A stretch of 29,735 bases of DNA from JBBSEZ01 sp038239195. Its GTDB lineage: Bacteria > Planctomycetota > Planctomycetia > Gemmatales > Gemmataceae. Numbering within the stretch: the first letter of the stretch is position 1; each line of letters begins with the position of its first letter. Below are positions 14,859-23,845 of this stretch, in pieces. Below the pieces are notes generated by a model. That model was not told the DNA's origin. It saw only the letters and a list, made by a program, of their open reading frames with translations, and searched no databases. The DNA lies in assembly GCA_038239195.1 (NCBI GenBank), contig JBBSEZ010000061.1, positions 1 to 29,735 on the forward strand, given 5' to 3'. Made by a program: the position numbers and the translations under genes.

Positions 14859-16328
14859 TCACGCCAGTATCCCCTTCACCACCCGCGCCTCGCTCACGCC
14901 CGTCAGCTTCTCCTTCAGCCCATTCTGCTCGACGAACAGCCCCTCGTGGCGAAGCCCCAGCAAGTGCAGGATCGTCGCGTGCCAGTCCGGCACGCTCACG
15001 CGATCCTCGACGGCCGACAGCCCGAGCTCGTCGGTGGCCCCGTACGTCGTCCCGCCCTTGACGCCGCCGCCGGCCAGCCAGGTACAGAAGGCGTTCTTGT
15101 TGTGGTCGCGCCCGGCCTTGCGCTCGTTCTTGTCGGGGGGCAGTTGGGCGATGGGCAGCCGGCCGAACTCCCCGCCCCAGACCACCAGCGTGTTCTCGAA
15201 CAGCCCGCGCTGCTTCAGGTCGCGCAACAAGGCGGCGATCGGCTGGTCCGTGCGGTCGCAGGCGGCCTTCAGGTCGGTCGCCAGCGCGGTGTGGTTGTCC
15301 CAGATTTGCGCGTTGATGAAGAGCTGGACGAAGCGCACGCCGCGCTCCACCAACCGGCGGGCGATCAGGCAACGCCGGCCGTACGAGTCGGTCGGCGCGC
15401 GCCCCACGCCGTACATCTCTCGAATCGCCAGCGGCTCCCGGGAGACGTCGAGGGCGTCGGTCGCCTCCAGTTGCATGCGGGCCGCCAGCTCGTAGCTGGC
15501 GATGCGTGCGTCGAGGTCGGGTTGGCCGGGGCGCTGGCGCCGGTGCAGGTCGTCGAGGCGGCCCAGCAGCTCTCGTTCCGCCCGCACCACGTCGGCCGGC
15601 TGGCGGACTTCGGGGCGCAGGTTCAGCACCGGCGAGCCCGTCGAACGGAAGCGCGTTCCCTGGAAGATCGGCGGGAGAAAGCCCGCGTGCCAGCTCTCCG
15701 CGCCGTTGACCGGCAGGCCGAGCGGGTCATCGAGCACGACGTACGCGGGCAGGTTCTGGTTCTCGCTGCCCAGGCCATAGACCACCCACGAACCGAGCGC
15801 CGGCCGGCCCGGGCCCATCTTGCCCGAGTGGATGAGGTAGATGGCCGGCTCGTGGGTGAGGTTCGTCGTGAACGTGGAGCGGATGAACGCCACGTCGTCC
15901 ACCATCCCGGCGAGGTGGGGCATTACCTCGGACACCCAGGCCCCGCACTGCCCATGCCGGGCGAATTTGAACGGGCTGCGCATCAGCGCGCCGGCGTCCT
16001 TGATGAACTCGACCTCCCCCGCGATCTTGTCGAAGTACGGCTTGCCGTGCTGCTTGTCGAGCATCGGCTTGGGGTCGAACAGGTCCATCTGGCTCGGCCC
16101 GCCGTTCATGAAAAGCTGGATGACCGACCGGGCCCTGGCGGGAAAATGAGGCTTGCGCGGCAGACAATTGGCGGGCCCGCTCGGCGAGGGCCCCGCGCCC
16201 CTCCCGACGTCCTGGCCCAGCAGGTAGGCCAGCGCCGCCCCGCCGGCAACGCCGGAGACGCGCTGGAAGAGCTCCCGGCGGTTCAGGAGCTTCGAGCCGA
16301 CGAGCTGCTGGTTTCCCTGTTCTGCCAT
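14859..16328 (-). CDS. DUF1501 family protein, Tat-exported
   Basis: 489 residues; the ATG at 16328 follows GAGAGG by 7 nt. A Tat-like signal, LNRRELFQRVSGVAGGAALA, lies at about 16-36. The body carries the features of DUF1501, an alkaline-phosphatase/sulfatase-fold family: SVIQLFMNGGPSQMDLFDPKP near 90, DDVAFIRSTFTTNLTHEPA, VVWGGEFGRLP, GRDHNKNAFCTWLAGGGVKGG and DWHATILHLLG near the end. The protein acts outside the cytoplasmic membrane; its substrate is not established. It starts 11 nt after the stop of the PSCyt1/DUF1553 gene, the standard planctomycete pair. Members are numerous per genome, so a precise role cannot be given. Confidence 0.92.
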   Translation of the reverse strand: MAEQGNQQLVGSKLLNRRELFQRVSGVAGGAALAYLLGQDVGRGAGPSPSGPANCLPRKPHFPARARSVIQLFMNGGPSQMDLFDPKPMLDKQHGKPYFDKIAGEVEFIKDAGALMRSPFKFARHGQCGAWVSEVMPHLAGMVDDVAFIRSTFTTNLTHEPAIYLIHSGKMGPGRPALGSWVVYGLGSENQNLPAYVVLDDPLGLPVNGAESWHAGFLPPIFQGTRFRSTGSPVLNLRPEVRQPADVVRAERELLGRLDDLHRRQRPGQPDLDARIASYELAARMQLEATDALDVSREPLAIREMYGVGRAPTDSYGRRCLIARRLVERGVRFVQLFINAQIWDNHTALATDLKAACDRTDQPIAALLRDLKQRGLFENTLVVWGGEFGRLPIAQLPPDKNERKAGRDHNKNAFCTWLAGGGVKGGTTYGATDELGLSAVEDRVSVPDWHATILHLLGLRHEGLFVEQNGLKEKLTGVSEARVVKGILA

Positions 16329-16339
16329 CGCCCAACCTC

Positions 16340-19108
16340 TCAATCGACGTAGAGGAAGCCGGCCGAGTTCACCATCGCGCGACAGAACGTCGTGAGGGCC
16401 TTCAAGTGGGCCACCTCGGGGCTCGCCTTCCCGGCCCCGGCCAGGTGTTTGGCCCACCGATCGGCGAGCTTGCTCAAGGCGGCCAGGCCGATGGCCTTCT
16501 CCTCCGCGCTCGGAGGTCGGCTCAGCGCGATCCAGTAGAGCCTCTCGAGCCGCTTCGCGGGATCGGCCCCGGCCTCGCGGCTCACTCTCCGGGCGAACCG
16601 CTCGGCCAGTTGATGCACCATGCCGTTGTTCATCAGGTGGAGCGCCTGTGGGGCGACGAGGGAGCCTCGCCGTTCGAGGCAGTTCGGATTCATTTGCGGG
16701 GAATCGAAGGTCTCGAGGTGCGTGGGGAGCTCTCTCCGCGCCTGGCGCACGTAGATTAGCCGGCGCCAGCCCCGGGCGGTCCCGATCGGCGTCACCAGCC
16801 CATCGGCGCGCACCTGCACCGGGGTCGCCGGGCCGCCCCGCGCCTCGTCGAGCCCCCCGGCGACCAGGAGGAGCGTGTCGTAGAGCGCCTCGGCGTCGAG
16901 GCGCACGAGCGGCATGCGCGAAAACAGCCCTTCCGGGCCCCTCTTGTCTCGTTCGGCCATCACCGCGGAGCTCTGCCGGTAGGTGGAACTGGTCATCATG
17001 AGCCGATGGATCGCCTTGAAGCTCCAGCCCTGGCGGACGAGCTCCAGGGCCAGCCAGTCGAGCAGTTCGGGGTGGGTTGGAGGCGCCCCTGCTTTGCCGA
17101 AGTTTCCCAACGTCTTGACGATCCCCGTGCCGAAGTGGTGTTTCCAGAGGCGGTTCACCGCCACGCGCGCCGTGAGGGGATGGTCCGGCCGAGTGAGCCA
17201 GCGCGCGAAGGCCAGCCGACGGCCCGTCTGCCTGGCGCCCGGCCAGGGCGGGCTCGCCGCGAACGGCGTCTTGCCGTCGGTCAATACGGAAGGCACGCCT
17301 GGCCCCACCAGCCGGCCCGGGCTCAGCGGGTCACCGCGCCGGTACACGTAGGTCGGCGACGGATGGCCACGGTCCCAGAGGGCCTGTACTCGCGGCTCCG
17401 GCAACATTCGGGCCCGCAGCACCCTCGCGCGGACGTCCGGTGATTTCAGCCCGGCGATCTCCTTCTTAATCTGCGCGTTGTGCGCCTCCCACGCTCGCCT
17501 TTCCGCGGTGGTGACGTGGGGCAGGTGCCGACCGCCCAGGACGTCCATGCTGATCGGCCCGAGCCCCGGCCGAACGTCGGGCTTGAGCCAGTCGTGCTCG
17601 TCGTAGGCCCCCTTGAAGACGGCCGCCAGCCGATAGTAGTCCCGTTGGGGGATCGGGTCGAACTTGTGCGTATGGCAACGGGCACATTTCAGCGTCAGGC
17701 CCATGACCGCGGAACCGAGCACGTCGATCTCGTCGGCAATGACCTCGAGGCGGTCCGGGAGGTAGCCGGTGATGTTGGCCCAGGTGGCGTCCGGCGCCAT
17801 GCGCAGGAAGCCCGTCGCCACCAGGTTGTCGTAGAGCTCCGGCGTGATCTCCGGGGCGCGCTCGTAGTCGGCGAGCTCGTCGCCGGCGAGCTGTTCGAGC
17901 AGGAATCGGCTATAGGGCTTGTCGGCGTTGAAGCTGCGGACCACGTAGTCCCGGTAGCGCCAGGCGTGGGGCCGGGGGAGGTCCTGCTCGCGCTTTCCTT
18001 CCGAGTCGGCGTAGCCGGCCAGGTCGAGCCAGAATCGGCCCCAGCGCTCGCCGTAGCGGGGCGAGGCGAGGAGCCGGTCGATCATCTTCTCGTAGGCATC
18101 GGGGGCGCGGTCGGCGAGAAAGGCCCAGGCGTCCTCCGGTTCGGGAGGGAGCCCCGTCAGGTCGAACGAGGCCCGGCGCATCAAGGCGAGCCGGTCGGCC
18201 TCCGGCGCGAGGGTTAGCCCCTCTTGCTCCAGCTTCTGGAGGATGAAGGCGTCGATGGGGTTGCGCACCCGAGCGGGGTGACGCACTGTCGGGACCGTCA
18301 CGGGCCGCGGCGCCCGGAAGGCCCAGAAGTCCCGGTCCTTCTCGGTCAACAGGGGGTCGGGCGCCGTGGTGGCGACGTCCGGTTCGAGATCGCCCTCGGG
18401 CGCCCCGGCCGCGATCCAGCGGGCGAGGACGGCGATCTCGTCCTGCTCGATCGGCTTGACGCTCACTTCCACGAGCCGATCGCGCGGGGGCATCTGGCCG
18501 GCGCGAACCTTCTTGATGAGCGGGCTCAGTTCGGGCTTCCCGACAACGATCGCGGGCCCCGATTTGCCGCCGCAAAGCATGGCCGACCGCGTGCGCAGGT
18601 CCAGCCCGCCTTCTTTGCGGTGCAGGCCGTGGCAGACGGTGCAATGGCGCAGCAGGATCGGCAGGACGTCGTGCTGCGTCAGCACCTCCGACTTGACGCT
18701 TTCCGCCGGGCCGGGCCTGGCGCCACTCGCGATCCAGTGCCGGATGGTTTCCACCTCACCCTCGCGGAGGCGATCTTTCTTCCGAGGCGGCATGGCCCCG
18801 CTGTGGGCCTTTTCGTAGAGGGGGCTTTTGTCCGGCTTGCCCGGGACGACTGCGGGGCCTGACTCACCGCCCTTGAGGACCGAGGCGTGCGTGCGCAAGT
18901 CGAGGTCCGCTCTGCGAACCTTCGCGCCGTGGCAGCGCGTGCATTTCGCCTCAAACAGAGGGCGAATTTCCCTATCGAACGACGGGGCCGGAGCGGGCGC
19001 CTTCTTCTTCTCCGTCCTGGGGGCCGCGCCGGAAAGGGCGTGTCGCTCCGCGCCGGTGGTCGTCAGGGGCAGGAAGAGGAGCAGGACCGCGAAGGGCTTG
19101 CGCAACAT
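16340..19108 (-). CDS. PSCyt1-DUF1549-DUF1553 (PSD1) surface cytochrome-like protein
   Basis: 922 residues from the ATG at 19108, with a signal peptide (LRKPFAVLLLFLPLTTTGA). Two consecutive PSCyt1 domains follow: CTRCHG at about 56 with its AMPPRKK loop, and CTVCHG at about 157 with QMPPRDR. Both have the CxxCH haem-attachment motif. The usual arrangement has one PSCyt1, so this copy is duplicated. DUF1549 (about 285-490) includes FDLTGLPPEPED and LDLAGYADSEG, and a third CxxCH (CARCHTHKFDP) lies near 478. DUF1553 (about 640-880) includes HPLTARVAVNRLWKHHFG. It is presumed to be an exported electron-carrying or substrate-binding component working with DUF1501, which follows by 11 nt. The biochemical role is unproven. 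Confidence 0.92.
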   Translation of the reverse strand: MLRKPFAVLLLFLPLTTTGAERHALSGAAPRTEKKKAPAPAPSFDREIRPLFEAKCTRCHGAKVRRADLDLRTHASVLKGGESGPAVVPGKPDKSPLYEKAHSGAMPPRKKDRLREGEVETIRHWIASGARPGPAESVKSEVLTQHDVLPILLRHCTVCHGLHRKEGGLDLRTRSAMLCGGKSGPAIVVGKPELSPLIKKVRAGQMPPRDRLVEVSVKPIEQDEIAVLARWIAAGAPEGDLEPDVATTAPDPLLTEKDRDFWAFRAPRPVTVPTVRHPARVRNPIDAFILQKLEQEGLTLAPEADRLALMRRASFDLTGLPPEPEDAWAFLADRAPDAYEKMIDRLLASPRYGERWGRFWLDLAGYADSEGKREQDLPRPHAWRYRDYVVRSFNADKPYSRFLLEQLAGDELADYERAPEITPELYDNLVATGFLRMAPDATWANITGYLPDRLEVIADEIDVLGSAVMGLTLKCARCHTHKFDPIPQRDYYRLAAVFKGAYDEHDWLKPDVRPGLGPISMDVLGGRHLPHVTTAERRAWEAHNAQIKKEIAGLKSPDVRARVLRARMLPEPRVQALWDRGHPSPTYVYRRGDPLSPGRLVGPGVPSVLTDGKTPFAASPPWPGARQTGRRLAFARWLTRPDHPLTARVAVNRLWKHHFGTGIVKTLGNFGKAGAPPTHPELLDWLALELVRQGWSFKAIHRLMMTSSTYRQSSAVMAERDKRGPEGLFSRMPLVRLDAEALYDTLLLVAGGLDEARGGPATPVQVRADGLVTPIGTARGWRRLIYVRQARRELPTHLETFDSPQMNPNCLERRGSLVAPQALHLMNNGMVHQLAERFARRVSREAGADPAKRLERLYWIALSRPPSAEEKAIGLAALSKLADRWAKHLAGAGKASPEVAHLKALTTFCRAMVNSAGFLYVD

Positions 19109-19257
19109 GGCAACCGACTCCGGCCGCGTTCAGCAGCCACGTGGCCTTCGGGGAGGGAGGGAACGTCGCGGGGGAGCATTCCATCAATCTCAGCCTACAC
19201 CGTCGTTGGGGAATAGTCGATGCGTTCGAGTCGTTTCGGGAGGCGTGGCAACGCGTT

Positions 19258-19399
19258 CCAGGTGTTGACACCTGGCTATTGAATGCCGCCCCTTCGGGGC
19301 TCGGCCTGAGATGAGGCTGAACCTTCTCGATACGCCGTGCCCACGGGTGCGCGAGCCCCAACGGGGCGGCATTCAATAGCCAGGGGTGTCAACCCCTGG
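19258..19399. repeat. REPIN-like element, two inverted palindromic ends
   Basis: Each end is itself a palindrome: CCAGGTGT-TG-ACACCTGG (19258-19275) and CCAGGGGT-GTCA-ACCCCTGG (19380-19399). The arms 19265-19303 and 19352-19392 then pair with each other along about 39 bp with two mismatches and a 2-nt gap, leaving a 48-nt centre. Two REP-like hairpins in inverted orientation is the plan of a REPIN, a non-autonomous element moved by a REP-associated tyrosine transposase. No transposase lies in this window. The element fills the gap between divergent operons; in the remainder of 19109-19497 I see only a smaller CCGGG hairpin near 19410. Confidence 0.65.
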
Positions 19400-19497
19400 A
19401 GGTATAAACCCCGGGAGCTTCGTCCGGGTGGTCGGCAAGCGAGCGAGGCCATAGGTTGCTCTCCAGAACGATTTTCGGGCCCTGCGAGAGTGTTCCC

Positions 19498-21240
19498 ATG
19501 CTCCCTCTCCCTCGTGCTGGCTGGACAGCGCGCCGCGCCGCCCTCGCCGCCCTGCTGGCGGCCCTCGCCACCTCCGTCCCCGCCACCGACGCCCCCCCGC
19601 CTGGGAAGGCGCCCGAGGAGGTCCCCCTCTCGCGTGTCCTCGACCTGTCGCTGCTGGTCGCCCCGGAATATCCGTGTACCTGGCCCAGCTTCCCTCCGTT
19701 CCAGATCAACCACTACCAGAAGATCGGCCCCCGCAGCGCCTACAACAGCGACGTCCTGATAATGGACGGCAACACCGGGACGCAACTCGACGTCCCCGCG
19801 CATTCCGTCACGCCCCCCAAATCGGGGCTGCCCAACGCCGGGCGTTTCGGCACCACGTACACCGACAAGGTCCCGGCCTGGCAGTTCGTGGGAGAGGCCT
19901 GCGTCATCGACTGCAAGTCCCTCCTCGACACGACGCCGAAGGGCCGCAGCGATCTCATCAAGAAAGAACGGGTCATGGTCTGGGAGAAGAAACACCGACC
20001 TGTGGGCCCCGGCGACGTGGTGCTGTTCCACAGCGGCTTCAGCGACAAATATTACAAGCCCTTGCCCCAGGGGCGCCGCTTCGCCGCCGACCCGGTCGAG
20101 GGCAAGGCCCCCGCCTGGCCGGGCCCCGACCCGGCGTGCATGGAGTACCTGGCGAGCCGCAAGGTGATGACTCTCGGCATCGACAGCACCAGCATGGGGC
20201 CCCTGCCCGACCTCGCGGAGCCGACCCACTACGCCGGCCTGAAACACGGCATGATCTGGACCGAGAGCGCCATCGGCCTGGGCGCGTTGCCGCCCACCGG
20301 GGCGTTCTACTGCATGATCGGCCCCAAGCACGCCGGCGACCCCTACAGCGAGGGAAGGGCCTTCGCCATCGTCGGCAACCCGCTGGCGAAGCGACTGATC
20401 GCGTCGGCCCGCAAGAAGAACGTGGTGGACCTGTCCGTCGTCATCGGCGACGACCTGCCCACGTCCTGGCCCGGGCGGGGGGTGGGCAACCACCGGCAGC
20501 CCTACGCCACGATCCGCTTCGGGAAGAACCCCAACACCAAGACCGCCTTCCCCATGCACGTGATGGACAGCCATACCGGGACCCATCTGGTGCCGCCCGC
20601 CTATGCGTTGCCGCGCAAAGGCTTCGACAACGCGGCCTATGCCCCGGAAGTTCGGGAGTGGCTGCGCGAGTACGAGAAGACCTACGGGCCGCGCGGGACG
20701 AGCGACGTGACCGCCGAGAAGGTGCCGATCGCCCAGACCTGCGGGCCCGCCCGGGTCATCGACGTGAAGCACCTCGCCGGCACCACGCGGAAGGAGCGCT
20801 GGCCCGCCTCGCCGGAGATCGACGAGGCGACGATCCGCGCCTTCGAGAAGAAGCACGGCCAGTTGAGGCCCGGCGACGTCGTGATCTTCCAGAGCGGCTG
20901 GAGCGACCGGCACTACCGCCCGCTTCCGGCCGGGAGCGCCTGCATGGACGAGCCGCTCAACGGCAAGCGAGAAGGCTGGCCGGCCCCGGGACCGGGAGCC
21001 ATCCGCTATCTCGCGAGCAAGGGCGTGCGCTGCGTCGGCACCGACGCGCCGACGCTGGGCGGCGTCGAGGCAAAGCGGGCGCTGATGACCTACTGGGCCC
21101 TGGGAGGCAAGGGCATGGTTGGCGTCGAGTTCCTCACCAACATGGAGAGGCTGCCGAAGGGCGCGTATTTCCTGTTCGCGGCCGTCAAGATCAAGGATTG
21201 CCACGGCGGGCCTGGACGGGCGATTGCGCTGTACGACTGA
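19498..21240 (+). CDS. Exported cyclase-family protein with two domains
   Basis: 580 residues; the ATG at 19498 begins a signal peptide (ending near VPATDA) and has a GAGAG site. Two cyclase (kynurenine-formamidase-like) halves follow, about 45-310 and 320-580. The family binds metal through HxGTHxDxPxH. In the first half this reads NTGTQLDVPAH (both leading His lost, Asp and last His kept). In the second it reads HTGTHLVPPAY (both leading His kept, Asp and last His lost). Both halves keep the FHSGFSD/FQSGWSD segment and the C-terminal GRA motif. It would act in the periplasm. Either the halves make one composite site or the enzyme is degenerate. A hydrolase of an amide or lactone is the family expectation; the substrate is unknown. 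Confidence 0.85.
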   Translation: MLPLPRAGWTARRAALAALLAALATSVPATDAPPPGKAPEEVPLSRVLDLSLLVAPEYPCTWPSFPPFQINHYQKIGPRSAYNSDVLIMDGNTGTQLDVPAHSVTPPKSGLPNAGRFGTTYTDKVPAWQFVGEACVIDCKSLLDTTPKGRSDLIKKERVMVWEKKHRPVGPGDVVLFHSGFSDKYYKPLPQGRRFAADPVEGKAPAWPGPDPACMEYLASRKVMTLGIDSTSMGPLPDLAEPTHYAGLKHGMIWTESAIGLGALPPTGAFYCMIGPKHAGDPYSEGRAFAIVGNPLAKRLIASARKKNVVDLSVVIGDDLPTSWPGRGVGNHRQPYATIRFGKNPNTKTAFPMHVMDSHTGTHLVPPAYALPRKGFDNAAYAPEVREWLREYEKTYGPRGTSDVTAEKVPIAQTCGPARVIDVKHLAGTTRKERWPASPEIDEATIRAFEKKHGQLRPGDVVIFQSGWSDRHYRPLPAGSACMDEPLNGKREGWPAPGPGAIRYLASKGVRCVGTDAPTLGGVEAKRALMTYWALGGKGMVGVEFLTNMERLPKGAYFLFAAVKIKDCHGGPGRAIALYD

Positions 21241-21266
21241 TGCCCGCGCCCCGAAACCCAGCGAGC

Positions 21267-21293
21267 GAGCCGCGGGGCCTTCGCCCCCGGCTC
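21267..21293 (+). other. Hairpin after the cyclase gene
   Basis: GAGCCG-C-GGGG and CCCC-CGGCTC form a 10-bp stem with one bulged base and a short loop, 27 nt beyond the stop codon. There is no T run, so it is at most a processing or pause site. Confidence 0.35.
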
Positions 21294-21329
21294 GTCCTCC
21301 TGCTGGGGCAGGGCCAACCGCCCCGCGCG

Positions 21330-21338
21330 TGCTATGAT
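21330..21338 (+). promoter_or_regulatory. Extended -10 of the SWIM-SNF2 gene
   Basis: TGCTATGAT, an extended -10 (TGn-TATGAT), lies 35 nt before the start codon at 21374. I see no good -35 box, as expected for extended -10 promoters. The nearby AGGAGG is the ribosome site. Confidence 0.4.
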
Positions 21339-21373
21339 GAACGCCGGTCCCCGAAGGAACGAGGAGGGCGCTC

Positions 21374-23689
21374 ATGCTCCGCGAGGAACAGATCGACATT
21401 CGCCGCCAGCGCGCGGCCCAGGAGCAGTTCAAGATCCAGAACCTGGGGCGCAACCGCGTCTTCAGCGACTACCAGATCACCAACCCGACCACCGGCGGGC
21501 AGTACCGCGTCTCCATCCGCGGCTTCGACGTCGGCGACAACACCTGCGAATGTCCCGACTTCCGCACCAACACCCTCGGCACCTGCAAGCACGTCGAGGC
21601 CGTCCTCGCCGCCCTCCGCGAGGAGGCGCCCCCCCAACTCCGCCGCCGCAAGGCCGCCGTCACCCACCCCGAGATCTACCTCCAGTACGGCGAGCAGCTG
21701 CGCGTCGGCTTGCACCTCCCCCCGCGCTACTCCGACATGCTCCGCGCCCTCGCCGACACGTTCTTCGACCTCGCCGGCAAGTGGAAGGGCGGCGACCGCT
21801 ACGAGAAGCTAATCGAGATGGTCGAGCAGGTCCCCGAGCAGGTGACCATCTTCTCCGACGCCATGGAGTTCATGGAGCGCGAGATCGAGCGCCGCGAGAT
21901 GGGCGAGCGCGAGCGCGAACTGCTCCAAGCCCTCGACCGGGGCGAACTGTCGATGGACCTGCTCAAGGTGCCGCTCTACCCCTACCAGATGCGCGGGGCC
22001 CTCTTCGCCGCCTGCCGGGGCCGCTGCATCCTCGGCGACGACATGGGCCTGGGCAAGACGGTGCAGACGCTTGCGGCCGCGGAGCTGTTGGTGCGCGAGC
22101 GCGGGATCGAGCGCGTGCTGGTGGTGGCGCCGGCGTCGGTCAAGTACCAGTGGGAGACGGAGGTCCGCAAGTACGCCGACCGGGCGGTGCAGGTCATCGA
22201 TGGCCTCGCCGACGAGCGCCGCGCTCAGTACCGTCAGCCGACGTTCTACCGCCTCGTCAACTACGAAATGGTGGTCAAGGACCTCGACGAGCTCAACGCC
22301 TGGCAGCCCGACCTCATCGTTCTCGACGAGGCCCAGCGCATCAAGAACTGGGAGTCGAAGACCTCGCGCGCCGTCAAGCGCTTGCGCAGCCGTTACGCCC
22401 TCGTGCTCACCGGCACGCCGCTGGAGAACAAGCTCGAGGAGCTCTACTCCATCGTGCAGTTCGTCGATGACCGACGGCTCGGCCCGGCCTTTCAGTTTTT
22501 GCACGACCACCGCGTGCTGGACGCCGACCACAAGCTCCTGGGCTACCGCAACCTCGAAAAGATCCGCGAGAAGCTGGCCCCGATCCTCCTGCGGCGCACG
22601 CGCGCCGAGGTGCTGACGCAGCTCCCCGCGCGCACCGACACGACAGTCTACGTGGAGATGGCCGAGGCCCAGCGCGGCCCCTACGCCGAGCACCACTCGA
22701 CGCTGGCCCGGCTGTTGCAGAAGAAGTATTTGACGGAGGTGGATCGTCGCCGAATCCTGGCGTGTATCACCAACCTGCGCATGCTGTGCGACAGCACCTT
22801 CCTGCTGGACAAGCAGACGAACGTCTCGCCGAAGCTGGAGGAATTGGAGGAGATCTTGCGCGAACTGCTCGGGGCGGGACCGCACAAAGCGGTCGTGTTC
22901 AGTCAGTGGGAGATGATGCTGCACAAGGCGGCGGAGCTGCTCGACGGCATGAAGGTCGGCTACGTGATGCTGCACGGCTCGGTGCCGGGAAAGGAGCGGC
23001 GGGCGCTGCTGGAGAAGTTCCGCGACGACCCGGAGTGCCGAATCTTCCTGAGCACCGACGCGGGCGGGACGGGGCTGAACTTGCAGGTGGCCGACACGGT
23101 CATCAACATCGAGGTGCCGTGGAACCCCGCGGTGCTGGAGCAGCGCATCGCGCGCGTGCATCGCATGGGCCAGCATCGGCCGGTGCAGGTCTTCCACTTG
23201 GTGATGCGCGACAGCATCGAGGAGCGCGTGTTGCGCACCTTGCAGCAGAAGCGCTCGCTGTTCGCCGAACTGTTCGCGGGAAGCAACGACGAGATCGCCT
23301 TCGATTCGCTGGGCCAGAAGGCGTTCCTCGACGCTGTGCGCGATCTGTGCGCGCCGGTGGTCGGCAAGCCTCCCATTGAGGTGGGCGAGAAAGGGACGCC
23401 AGTCCCCGTCGGAGAGGGCGCCGGCGCGAAGGGGGCCGAGGGCCCTCTCGACGCCCGGCAGGCGCTGGTGCAGGCGAGCGTCCAGTTTCTGGAGGCGCTT
23501 GCGGCGGCGTTCGCGCAGGCCTCGGAGGACGGGGCGGGGCTCGTGTCTTCCGACGCGCGCACCGGCCAGCCGATGTTGCAGGTGCCGCTGCCGTCGGCGC
23601 AGGTGCTTCAGCGCGGCGCGGCGGCGCTCCAGGCGATTGCTCGGGGGCTGGAGGGGCGCAATGGCCCCGAACGGCCTGGCGGAGTGTAG
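21374..23689 (+). CDS. SWIM zinc-finger SNF2-family helicase
   Basis: 771 residues; AGGAGG lies 6 nt before the ATG. The N-terminal SWIM finger is CEC at 58-60 with C71 and H73 (CxCx10CxH). The SNF2 ATPase core follows: GDDMGLGKT near 218 (motif I), VVAPASVKYQW (Ia), VLDEAQRIKN near 318 (II), LTGTPLENKLEELYS (III), FSQWEMM (IV), STDAGGTGLNLQVAD (V) and EQRIARVHRMGQ near 594 (VI). The last 130 residues are an Ala/Glu-rich tail. Such proteins translocate on double-stranded DNA and remodel or displace bound proteins. The DEAQ box and SWIM finger are typical of bacterial Rad54/HepA-like members. The next gene, 468 nt on, is unrelated, so it stands as a single gene. Confidence 0.93.
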   Translation: MLREEQIDIRRQRAAQEQFKIQNLGRNRVFSDYQITNPTTGGQYRVSIRGFDVGDNTCECPDFRTNTLGTCKHVEAVLAALREEAPPQLRRRKAAVTHPEIYLQYGEQLRVGLHLPPRYSDMLRALADTFFDLAGKWKGGDRYEKLIEMVEQVPEQVTIFSDAMEFMEREIERREMGERERELLQALDRGELSMDLLKVPLYPYQMRGALFAACRGRCILGDDMGLGKTVQTLAAAELLVRERGIERVLVVAPASVKYQWETEVRKYADRAVQVIDGLADERRAQYRQPTFYRLVNYEMVVKDLDELNAWQPDLIVLDEAQRIKNWESKTSRAVKRLRSRYALVLTGTPLENKLEELYSIVQFVDDRRLGPAFQFLHDHRVLDADHKLLGYRNLEKIREKLAPILLRRTRAEVLTQLPARTDTTVYVEMAEAQRGPYAEHHSTLARLLQKKYLTEVDRRRILACITNLRMLCDSTFLLDKQTNVSPKLEELEEILRELLGAGPHKAVVFSQWEMMLHKAAELLDGMKVGYVMLHGSVPGKERRALLEKFRDDPECRIFLSTDAGGTGLNLQVADTVINIEVPWNPAVLEQRIARVHRMGQHRPVQVFHLVMRDSIEERVLRTLQQKRSLFAELFAGSNDEIAFDSLGQKAFLDAVRDLCAPVVGKPPIEVGEKGTPVPVGEGAGAKGAEGPLDARQALVQASVQFLEALAAAFAQASEDGAGLVSSDARTGQPMLQVPLPSAQVLQRGAAALQAIARGLEGRNGPERPGGV

Positions 23690-23819
23690 CAATTACAACG
23701 ACCTGCTCGCCTTTGCAACCCTTGCCGGCGGGCCGGCAGCGGGGCCCCCGAGCCGGTCAACGACGCAACGACCTTGTGGAAAGGGAGTTGAGAAAATTCA
23801 GGGGCTGGGAGCGCTTTTC

Positions 23820-23835
23820 TGGCACGCCTCTTGCT
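23820..23835 (+). promoter_or_regulatory. Sigma-54 (RpoN) -24/-12 promoter
   Basis: TGGCACG-N4-TTGCT matches the sigma-54 consensus TGGCACG-N4-TTGCW at every fixed base, with GG at 23821-23822 and GC at 23833-23834 in the required spacing. Transcription would start near 23846. It lies in a non-coding gap, oriented toward the terminator at 24013-24046. An activator of the NtrC type would be required; no clear enhancer sites are visible, and the AT-rich patch at about 23790-23800 might bind a bending protein. Confidence 0.65.
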
Positions 23836-23845
23836 ATTAGAAAGA

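Noticed and set aside
14745..16352. 535-residue plus-strand frame opposite the DUF1501 gene
   Set aside because: Antisense shadow; all family motifs lie on the minus strand.
21809..23692. 627-residue minus-strand frame opposite the SNF2 helicase
   Set aside because: Shadow; helicase motifs are all in the plus frame.
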